A program made the translations under genes and the position numbers. This document shows, piece after piece, positions 26,501 through 38,700 of a DNA stretch of 64,000 nucleotides. A model generated the notes under the pieces. That model searched no databases. It saw only the letters and a list, made by a program, of their open reading frames with translations, and was not told the DNA's origin. Source of the stretch: Siphonodentalium dalli (Eukaryota > Mollusca > Scaphopoda > Gadilida > Siphonodentaliidae); assembly GCA_032622095.1 (NCBI GenBank), contig CP136061.1, positions 194,250,369 to 194,314,368 on the forward strand. The letters are read 5' to 3'. The stretch's first letter is position 1. Every line of letters begins with the position of its first letter.

Positions 26501-29500
26501 TCGAAGTATCTCCATGTGAGATGAATTATTTAGCCCTTTCTTTATACTAAATTGAATAATGACATTCAATTATAAAAAAAACTGGTGTAAGGGTGTATTA
26601 TATTAATTCTGAGGGATTTTCAGGTAATATGAGCAGAAGAAAGATACAAATATACACTATGACATTTTCATATAATGGGGAGGTTTAGATTGATAAACCT
26701 TCTAACGTGGCCCTTCCAATATAACTGGCTATTAACCGAGAGCCTGCTGGGTTTTATTTACACAATCGCGTACGAAAGATTTGATGCCTCAAATGTGTTA
26801 CACCCCAGGAATGTTCAAATAAATCAGATTTTCTAGGTTCCGTATTCCTCCAGAGACCCCACGCCCCCCCCCCCCCCCCATAATGACTATATTTGCACTT
26901 ATGAGTACGAAGCTGATTTTTATAATATTAATAGTGATCCAGGAATCACTGATCAACAATACACAATTTCTGAAAAGCAAATCACTTCTATTTGCACAAA
27001 GCTATACTATAATTTATATATGCATCAGATGAGTGTCAAAAGCAACATAAATATTATCCAAATATATCCAACTAGAAGGTGACCCGACTTCGTCCGGGCT
27101 TTGACCTTGAATTGTCTATTTTGAAGGCCAAGGTCAAGTGGGGTCACGATTTGAACCGTCCAAAACACTGCCCGAACAAAAGTACCCGACAAAAGTACCC
27201 GTCGAAATACATCCGGTTTTACCCGATTTGACCTTGTAGAAGGTGATCCGACTTCGTCCGGGCTTTGACCTTGAATTGACCATTTTGAAGGTCAAGGTCA
27301 GGTGGGGTCAAATACCAACACCCCAAAAATGGTGGAAATCGGCCCAGCGGATACCGGGAAATCGGCCCAGCGGATACCGAGATACCCTATGCATCAAATT
27401 TCGTCAGTAAAAATCCGCCAGTTTAACCCGATTTGATTTCCACTCAAGTATATAAACGCGCCTCATATACACACGCTCATTAATGATCAAGTTTCAACGT
27501 AAAGATAAATTACCATCGGTGCCCGAGATATCGCCAAGACGTCTGAAACAGTCAAATGCATCGGCCGGTTAAGCGTTAACGTGATCTAACGTTATGACCT
27601 CTAACGACGTCATAGAAGTTACGCATTGTTTTTATCCTGATGGAAGATAGTATCACTTCTTCTTGATAATTGAGGCAGATAACTAAAACGGATACACACG
27701 CATTATATATCGTTGGAAAGAGGAAACACGAAAGATTCTCACAGTGTCATTATTATGACTGGCATTTTATTATTCGCGCTGTTTCGAATCGATTTGTAAG
27801 CACCGAACTCAAATGAAAGTCCCGTAACACAGCGTAAAAATAGATTTGACCTCGGCACGTGAAAAGTTGACCTCGGATCTGAAAATTAATATGCCTATGC
27901 CACTTCCCGACCGATAGTACCCTCACATACGAAGTTTCATCGAAATCGGGTCGGCCGTTTTCGAGTTCATCGCGATCACACAGACACACACACAGATCTT
28001 CCAAAATATATAATAGACTAGCAGGGTAGCCCGCCACCGGCGGCTTGTCCGAAACATGACATTTTTTGTTTTTCAATGAGTTAATTGTGACATTTGTTTA
28101 TATTTTTTTTTAATTTTTAGCTCCACGCGTTTCAATAAGAAAAAATTGTACCCGGTAGCTCCACCCGTTTCCGAGATCTGGTCTGCGCATGCGCGAAGCT
28201 GGCGTCGCACGGGCTCGGCGACCCGATCAAATTTGTACCCGGCCCAAGATACATTCACATAGCAAATTTCAAGTCGATAGCTCCACCCGTTTCCGAGATC
28301 TCGTCTGCGCATGCGCTGCACGGGCGTCGCATGGGCTCGGCGACCCGATAAAATTTGTACCCGGTGCAAGATACATTCACATAGCAAATTTCAGGTCGAT
28401 AGCTCCACCCGTTTCCGAGATCTGCCTTTCTGCATAATATTTCGAGCGATAACATTGCATTGAAATGTCAGACTCCCATCGTGAACCTCAACACGAAGTA
28501 AACACGTGTTTCGAGCGATAACATTGCATTGAAATGACTCCCATCGTGAACCTCAAGACGACGTAAAACACGTGTTGCGTTCTAGGAAATGCACTCAATG
28601 CAGATGCTAATAACGTTGACTTCGTATATATATATATAATGACGTTATTAACCCCGGCCGTGCCGTTTGAACTGATTTTTATGACTGGGAGTGGAGTACG
28701 GGTGCTCGGAGCTTCTGGAAAACGCGTGGACGACATCGTACGTGGTATTTTACCTTTAGATAGGAAGTTTGAGCTCAATCTGTCCAGCCGTTCCCGTCCT
28801 AATGTACTATTTCGAGCGATAACAATTGTCAGACTCCCATCGTGAACCTCAACACGAAGTAAACACGTGTTTCGAGCGATAACATTGCATTGAAGTCAGA
28901 CTCCCATCGTGGACCCCCAAGACGACGTAAACACGTGTTTGTTCCGGTATAACTTTGGAGACTCTGACTTCATATATATATATAATGACGTTATTAACCC
29001 CGTCGTGCCGTTTGAGCTGATTTCGATGACTGGGAGTGGATAAAGGGTGCTCAGGGCTTCTCAAAAACACATCTACGGCGGTGTCGGTGGTATTTTACAC
29101 TTACATACAAAATTTGATCTCAATCTGTACACGCGTTTTGGATTCTATGAAGTACACACACACACATATACACACATATATACGAAGTCTCAAAATATAT
29201 AGTATAGATGAGTGTCCAATCCCACTTACCGAGGGTCCCAAACCACCCAAAGAGTGTAAATCCACGCAACGAGTGTCTCAATCCAACATCTTAGTTAATA
29301 TGCTATACCAAACAAAAAGTTCATAGATTGGTGTCACAAAACAGCCAACTAGAGTCTCGAAACGCCCAATATGTATCCCAAATCAACCCCACTAGTGTCC
29401 CAAATCGTCCAAATGGTGTCCAACCCCGCTCAAATGAGTGTTCCAAAAACATCCCAAACAACTCAACGAGCGCCTCAAACCATCGATTGAGAACACCAAA

Positions 29501-32500
29501 CCATCCATTTAATGACTGTTCATAACCATCCAAATGGGTGTCCCATGTATCACGACGATTACCTCAAACCATCAGAATCAGAAGTGTCTAAAAAAACTGG
29601 TGTCTAATTCCATCCCATGCAAAATGTCCCACAACCCAACCTATGAGTGTCCCAACTAGTGTACAAAACCATCATCGAATATCTCAAACCAACCAGCGAG
29701 TGTCTCGTGGTTTCGTAAACCAATTGGATGGGATGGAACACACTTGATGGTCTTAAATACTCTATTGAGGCTTTTGTACGCTATTTTGGATGTATTGAGA
29801 TGACAATTAGCAAATGGTTTGTGTTCCAGTTGGATCACCCCCGTGTACGTGATATCGCCAAAATTGTTTTCAAAGAAAAACCCGCATATTTAGATAATTT
29901 AAATAATTTCGGCCAAATTTATGGACTGAAATGGTCACCCACTGTGTAGGAACTGTTACATCGCCGATTTGTAATGGTTCTTGACTGATTTGTGACGGTT
30001 CCTGATGATCCAAATTATACATTTTCGTGAGTTTTGACAGTTAAAACGCAATTTTTGAGCCATCTAGGTGATAATTCGATTCGTTTTTCCATTCCCCTCA
30101 TAATCTATGGTCCCAAATAACGTAGTCATAATGAAAATCCTATTGTGCGAGTAATAACAACGACGAAAACTGCGAATTGTGATATCTCGATCGGTTCTCT
30201 CCCGATTGAGTCGGTTCTCTCCCAATTGAATCGGTTCTGTCCGGGAAATACGATGACTATTATTTGGAAGGATACGTGAAAATAACCAAGTGAAAACAAC
30301 GAAATATCAATTATGTTGAATTTACACCACTTATGATCAATTTTGGTGAGTTACACTGCCTTCTTATACATGTAATTATGTATCAACGGTAGTAACAGAA
30401 TCGTTCACTTTATTGTGACGCAAAGCATGCAATTTGACATGAATGGTCAATGTGAACTGCGAAGACTGATTTTTTCCCCAACAAACCAATCATAATGGTC
30501 GACTGATTCAAAATGGCCGCCACTTTTTTTCAATATGGACGCCACTTTTTTTTTCAAAATGGCCGCCACTGTTTTTTCAAAAAGTCGCATTTTTCAGCTT
30601 TTATTAAACTTATACGAACCACGTGACTTCCATTCCTTATTCGAACATGGCAGCCGCACACGCAGAGCGGTTCATGTAGGTGACCAATTCCATTTCTCGG
30701 TTCCTTTATATATTAAGGTCAAACAAAGGGTGCTGTAATTTACACCCCCCCCCCCCCAAGACGCATTAAACAGTCACCACAAACCCCATCAAAATTGACG
30801 GCGGTCAACTGAATTTGGATCGGGGGAGTGTTTATGGTGTCTTGTGGACACATGTTTTAATTTCATTTTGTCCACAGTTGTCATTTCACATTGATGCAAT
30901 ATGAACGATAAAGTGAGTCCTTGTCGATTTAGCCAGGCCGTGTACCGGTATATAGTTTGTAATTAAGTTCGTTTTAACTCTATCTTGGGTCATTTATATA
31001 AATGCTTCGTATACAAATTAGCAGCTAAGCATATACGAGCGTATTAACATTTCACTCGATGATATTTTGGATTCGAGCGAAATGAAAACTATACTTAATA
31101 AAATTAAATAAATACACATAAAACATGGTCTATTCCCAATATGTTGGTGAACAACTCCATGACAAAACATCACAAATTAATTAAAAACGTTTATGTGCTT
31201 ATTGCTTGGTTGTTTTATTTGTTCAGTCGTTCCTTGTTTACGTATTATATAGTTATTAAATAACATTTGATATTTTAATTTGATTTATTTCATTAGTTAT
31301 TCCTATGGGATCAAAATGGTTGGAAACTAAACATTGTAATCAGATGTAATCCAAAGTAATCAGTTACATTTTACTAAAGTAATGTAATCGTAATCAATTA
31401 CATTTGAAAAATATGTAATCAATAATCGTAATCATGTAAATCAAAAGTAATTGTAATCGTAATAAATTACACTGGAATGTAATCGCCCCAACCCTGGCTA
31501 GAATTGAACACATATCCCACCTAAAACTTTCAACAACAGACCTTCATTTATCAAATAAAGTCACTTGGTGGTTTGCGCTCCAAAATAGGCGTGAAAAAAT
31601 CGTATTTTTTAAACATACATGTATATATCGTAAGCTCAAAGCAGTATCTCACATGTGATCCGTGTATTTGTGGAATGCTCGGCAGCTTTAATAGACTTCG
31701 TGCCTGACATGCCAGGAGTTGTTTATTCATTAGGAAATGCGTGTTGGTTGTTTCTTGGGAAGGTGTATATATACACGATTGCGTGGACTAGTCGATTGTG
31801 ATCACTTGCTTTCATATTAAAGAGCACGGCTGATGTGTGCGTCAATGTACAATTATGTAACTGACTTCACAACGTTCATATATATCACGTCGAGACCCCA
31901 TCCATACCACGCAGACGTCAGATTTAGCAACATTTGTTTATAAACAACATTGAGCGTATAAGTAGCACCTACCCACTACGCAGTCACTGCATGCTTAATT
32001 GTTAATTGCATGCATATTTAACAGTATTAAACTTGTACATTTGACATGATATGGAATAAAATTTATTGTCTTAATGTCAAATGAGTATTTTATGTTTAAT
32101 GTATAGCTTGTGAGCACTTAAGGTATAAGCGACAGAATACGTTACCACCGTGAACGAGACGCATGCTAATAGTAAAATCTTGATTTGAATAGACAGCCAT
32201 CGCAGATAATATACTTCCAAATACATTAGTTTATAATATCATATAATCATATATCATTTTGAACATGCATGTCCGCCACAATACATATTTGCTTAATTTC
32301 CAAGGATTGAGAAGAGAATGAATTAGAGCACTAGTTTTGTGATCTTGAACGAGTTTCAGATCATTTTAATACTTTGCAAATCCGAATGCAATCTCGATGT
32401 GTTATACATAATGACGTTAGCCTAGTCGGCAGTGGTAACGTATGTACCGTATTCTGTCGCATGGGAAATTGGAGGCCCATATTTCCATCTGTTGTATGTC

Positions 32501-32714
32501 AAGGGATAATTTGTTAAAATGTCCGCCAATACAGATTTCAATTATATGGATACTCTACTTCAAGAAACTAACCGAATTGGCTCTTATGGTTAACTTCGAT
32601 TTGTCGGTGAAACATCATGTCCATTGGGCCCACTTAGCTGAGAATGTGCTTACCATACTGCACATGTATAATGCTATACGTTTGTTAAAGGTACTCAATA
32701 CGAATAAACGCTCG

Positions 32715-32752
<38 letters not shown>

Positions 32753-35700
32753 AAACATATTTGATTCGAGTCGAGGAACCCATCCATCACCGCTCAGAGT
32801 GATCAAATATCGATGTTTGAAATCTATTATTTTAGGTGGCCCAATAGACAGTCAACGAGAAGAATTTCATTGACCAAATTGCGGGTAAAATCAAGTGGCT
32901 TTTTGTGTTAGATATTTGACAAACCGGCAAAATTTCGTTGAACAAAATGTTGATAAATAACAGGTTTTGCAGGGTTTTGTGGAATTTTATACTATAGTTG
33001 ATTGTGCTTTTCGTTATATTTGGGCAATTATTAGATTATGATAACTGAAGCGGCATTTCAAAACATGTTGTCGTTTTTGTTGGAATGTGATGATATGGAG
33101 ACCCTCTGATTGAGTACCTTTAATTTGAAATATTAAATATTAAAAAGATGTTAGTTTTCTATTTGCGTGTCCCTGGTGTTCAATACTACCGTGTACGACC
33201 ATGAACGGTCACCCAAGATTGGCTATATAGGTGGTTTCCGCACGTATGCCACTTCAACTTCTCCTCATTCAGTATATTATACCACTCCTGTCATTTGGAA
33301 CATGGTCTATGCCTTTCACCCCCACCCAATACGCCCTATCATGTCATTAACTCGCGGCCATATTAGATCCACCATGCATGCAGGTCCGGTTCCATGGTAT
33401 CAGATATTCTTCCATGCAGTCCCGGTTGTTTTATTGCTACATATCAAAGTTCTGGAGTAGCATTTCCATATATGGAGCTTTTGAATATTCATGACTTCCA
33501 TTTATGTCAAATATGGAAATGCTACTCCAAAACTTTGAACTGTAGCACTAAAACCACGGAACCGGACCTGGTGGATCCAATATGGCCGCGAGTAATTTAG
33601 ACAGGGCGTATATATATATATGTATGATATGAGATCATACATTTAGTAAAAAGTTTAATCTTTCCGTAAAGCTGCTAAATCAAATCATTACTAGTCAATA
33701 CGGAGACTAATTCCAATACCTCATGCCAACGTTCACTTCGTTCCCGAGTCTGTTTTCAATAAATTTAATCAAATAGTATTCCGGATGCCGCCTCTCTGTT
33801 ATGGCGTATTCCGGATGCCGGGGTCCATTTTAAGCCGGATGCCGGATGCCAGGGGGAGAGGGTCGTCACCCTCATGAAGGTACTCAAAAGTGTGACGGAT
33901 GGATGAACGGACGGAGCCCGTTTCTATAGTCCCCTTTTTCTTTCAGAAAGTCGGGGGACAATTATTTATATCAAGGGGAACCGGTCATGCCTGGATATAG
34001 TGTGTCTGGCATGAGGTTCCCAGAGGGTTAACTTAGTGATGATATCCCTCATGGTGGCTAGCATCACCAAATTCATCCACTGGGAACCTCATTCTGCTTA
34101 GGCCTCAACTGCTATGGGAGACCTAGGATCAGATTGAAATCCCCCCCGTTGAAGTTGGTGATGTTCACCCATTAGTCACCTCCATTATGCATTTTATCTT
34201 TGGCAAATTAGGGGATATAGAAACTGAACAGAAGGGAACAAGAGCATCACTAGCATGTGTTAAATGTGCTCAATCCGATTAAGCACCCCTAAATTACTAT
34301 TTTTTTGGCTTGGGGGGTAAAAAATATTTGATTCGAGTCGAAGAACCCACCCATCAAAGCTCAGAGTGATCAGATATAGATTTTTGAAGTTGGTTAATTT
34401 TTGGAGATGTGGACCAGAACCACGTGCTCAAACAGACAAATTAGCGGGTGTAAGATGGATAACTCTAAAATCAAGTGGTTATTATTGTTAATAGTAACCA
34501 CTTGATTTTCGAAGCCAAAGAAATAGTGATTTAGGAGCGTCTAATCAGATTGAGTACCTTTAACATAAACCCATGGTAATTTCAACAAAGGGCCCTAACT
34601 CTGGTGAAAATTGTCGGGCGGAACCCAAATTCGATCTTGACCTGTATTTTGGGCCAGTAAATTCACATGCCAAATTTGATTCTATTCAGTTCAAACTTAT
34701 TAAAGTTATCATCAGGAAAAAAAAATTGAGTGCAACTTCCAACAAAGGGCCAGAACCCGAATTCGTATTTACCAGTATTTTGTGTTAATAAACCCACATA
34801 CTAAATTTTATTTCATTCAGTTCAGATTTAAAGTGATGTGAAACACTCCGGTGGGGTGATCAAACATAAATGCAGAATAATCTTGTTTAAACTATTAATT
34901 TGTACAAATATCATATCCAAATTGACAACACACACCGTCATTCGTATATATTAATTAAATGCAGTGACTCCCGATGGCGAAATCGTTTTCGTTAGTTTAT
35001 CGCCGATAGATGCGTCCCGAATCGAGTAGTAAATATTTGGGTGAATATCTGAAAACTGTACAATTTGGAGGATTGCATTGCTCGAAATTCATAGTTCAAA
35101 TTCGCATAAAAAAACATATCCATGTTGAACCTGATTACTTACCATGAATTAGGATTTGCTTCGGCATGCTGGAATTTTATTCCCATTGCCATGGCAACAT
35201 GACTCACTCAAGGTAGGTAGTAAAACATGTCACTCCTGTTACTAACAAACAACAATCAGCTGACACCAAGTGCGGCCATTTCACCCAACTAAAATGTATT
35301 TATTGTTATTACCTTTTGTTACTTCCAGGAAATAATTAAGCTTGAATAAGCTCATCATAGTAAATATGTTTAAAATCCCTATACTCTGGGTGAATTCGCA
35401 TATTTCTTGCATAAAAGTGCAAAACTGATTACTCTGTAGGCCATGAACTCAAGAGTTCCCAGTTGATCACATATGCATAAGTGTTTACACTTTGTATCAA
35501 TCCCATTATAATAATAAATGTTTTCTTTGGGTGAGTATTTTTTTAGCAAAATGGAAATATGCGCTGGTAACAGGAGCGACATTGGTAACATGAGTGACAT
35601 TTTGGTAACAGGAGTGACACACCTGGTTTTTACAATGTTGTTATAAGTTTTTTTTTTTAAATGGCTTATATTGAATTCCTATCTTCTTGATCTACATGGA

Positions 35701-38700
35701 CACACACTGGCCAGAAAAAGGGGTGGTGGCAATAACTGTTTGTTGCAGATATCTGTCACTCCTGTTACTGTCACCACTGTTACCAAAAAAGTAACAGGAG
35801 TGACAGTAACAGGAGTGACATATATGGTAGTTTATAGAAAATTTCGAAAAATGTTCCAGGATTTGATAACTAATGACTTATGATTTGCACAAAAGACTCA
35901 ATATAGTATATAAAACATATATTCCTGATAAATGGGAAATGATGGAAAGAAATGATATTGCGGTAACAGGAGTGACAAACAATTAACCTACTCTCTTCAT
36001 TTGTTCAGCAATGTGCTCCGGTCTGCAGAAATGATTTCAAATCACCGCCTTTTGAACTTTTGTTGGGATTACCTATTTAATGAACTTCTCTCTGGTGGCA
36101 GGTTTCTCAAGAAGGCTACTCTACACCCTAGTGTAATGCCTTGTTATACTCTTGGTAACAGGAGTGACACAAAAATTGGTAACAGGTGCAATGTGGTCTA
36201 TATTTTAAAGTTTGAAAGAAGAAAGTCCATCTTCCAGCTATAGTTGTTATGTTCATGTTTCATGGACTCAAATAAGATTGAATATGTTGAATTTATCTTA
36301 TATTTTGAGGAAAAAAATGATCTATATAGTGTTGAATGTTGAAAAGTAACATTCAGCAATTTCATGACATGGCCCCAAGTTGGCTCTGTAAAAATCCAAC
36401 AGCTCAAAATTGATCCAGGTTTTTGCCTGAAATTCATTATAAATATGATGTCACCTGGACAAAATATTATTTGGTTTACTCCCGTTGCACACAATTCTGT
36501 AATTATAGGGCCAATGGTAGTAACATCAAATTGTACAGTTTTCAGATATTCACCCATTTACAATTGAGCGTAGTTCAGACTATGCTTTCTATGGAGTGGT
36601 ATGGTCGATTTGCTTCAGATTTTCAGCAATGTTAGTAGAATGCAACATTCCTCCAGATGGCATAGTGCCTGGATACTAAATTATCAGTTTCACGCACCCG
36701 AACAAGTACATAATATGTCTTTAATAAAGTTATCATCTGGAAACGAAAAAGCGAACAGACGGACGGACCAACAATATAGTAATTCCCTCTTTTTTTCAAA
36801 ACAGAAAAGTAAAAAACTAAAAACAATGTTAATTTTAGACTATAAATACTTCCCAGAAGATGAGGCCTAAGCAGAATGAGGTCCCCAGAGGGTGAATATG
36901 GTGATGCTAGCCTGCTGTGTGGGATAGCATCACTAAATTAACCCTCTGGGAACTCATTCATACCCACTATATCCAGGCTTGAAAGTTGGAACCAGTTAGT
37001 ATATCTGTGAACTTACCACCTCCCTTAGCATGAACAACTCTCTCTGGTATTCTCTCCCGATTGAAGTGAGCCATTTCATCCGTAAAAACGAAGTCCTGCA
37101 TCAGCACAGGTCCCCGAGGACCTACTGTCATTGTAGCAGTCTTTGTGCTAACTGGGGCCCCTGTCCCTGTTGTCAGGGTATCAGATTTCTGAAAAATATT
37201 GAGAATTGTATCAATGCTGTATGTTTAATCTCGCTCAACATATTCTTGATGGTCATTCATTCAAGCTTAACCAAGGCCAAACTGACAACCTAGCTGACAT
37301 GCACAGTCTATTACCAGTAAAACTTTAAAGTGACAAGACAGTTTCTTATTTATCCAAGCGTTAGTTTCCATGCCATAAAACCACCCATAGTCATCTAATT
37401 TTGATCTGCTTTCCACAATTTATGTATAATTTTCCTTCTGACATTTGCATTAAAAAACTTAACCAGGAGTAACATGAGGAGAAAAAGAATTATTGAAATA
37501 TAATTGCAAACTTAATACTGAAGTCATTTGAAGTGCAAATACTGTATATTTATAATATAATACTGTACTAATATAACTTGCATTTAAAGGTAGGGGAGAC
37601 TGGGGGGAACTGGGACAGGGGTGAACTGGGACAGTGGACATGGTTTGAAATTGCAGTGACAATTCGAACTGATGTTTCATGCACTGGGCAATTCCACGAC
37701 GGAGAATGAAATTTGTGAAAAAATTAAATCTTGAATATTGACTAAACAGTTTGAAAATCTGATAGTTATGGTATTCAAGTTATTGAAAACAGTTTTTCTC
37801 TCTCTCATATTCATCATTTTAGTGCTGAAAGCTTATGCCATTGTTAACCCACATGTGCTACTAAATTTTTTGCTAAAAGTGGCTTGTAAGTAATTGAGCA
37901 AATAGTAATTATTTAAGATTGACCTGTAGTATTTCAGTATTTAAATAGGTTGATGCACGCTATAACACATCTTGGGTTTATATTTCTGTGACTGATGTCC
38001 ATTTGGGAGAAAATATTTTTCAGAAATCTACATACTATATGTAATGTCAGTCACGAAAATACTACCTTTTTTGGTATAAAACAATATTGCATGACAATAT
38101 AACAACCCTATCGTAGAGACGCTCAATATATCTGAGCCTCAATGTCTGTGTTCAAAATAAGCACCATTCGATGTCTAAGTTGACCGCTAACAAGAGTTGA
38201 AATATGTAATGTCAGTCACGCGTAATGTCAGTCACGACATGTAATGTCAGTCACGTTTTGCAATTTGCAATTTGTTCCTATTCTGGTAGATGACATAAAA
38301 ATCTTGTAAGAAAACATACTACATGTTTTAATTGGATTTGTAAACATATGCAGTTCCATATAAGTGCATCTACTACTAGTAATTTTGAATATTGTTCTCA
38401 TCATGTACATGTATGTGAGCATTGAATGTACGGTATGTGTAGCGGTATTTAATATAGTAAGAAATGTTTCAGAACATAGATGGCGAGTGAGTAAGTCGTA
38501 CACGTCGTACCTATCTCCTGAGATGTGTTTTGCGATTTTAACATATGAAGTTTCTGTTATGGTCAGTGCTGGGAAGTTCTGGAAGTGGCCTTCACATGAA
38601 GACAAGCTTATATATCAACGGGAAGACATATGCAAGAATCTGAATGGCCCAGTTGTTGTTAATTCACGTGGGAATATTGAATTCCCAGATTTCCCAGCAA

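Noticed and set aside
27753-28076. 107-codon minus frame in array 1
   Set aside because: It spans a unit junction and the CACACA stretch; related units elsewhere have stops and indels in this frame.
35229-36190. Possible CRISPR-like array of 15-16-bp repeats
   Set aside because: Repeats occur in both orientations, are too short and irregularly spaced, and the DNA is an animal nuclear intron.
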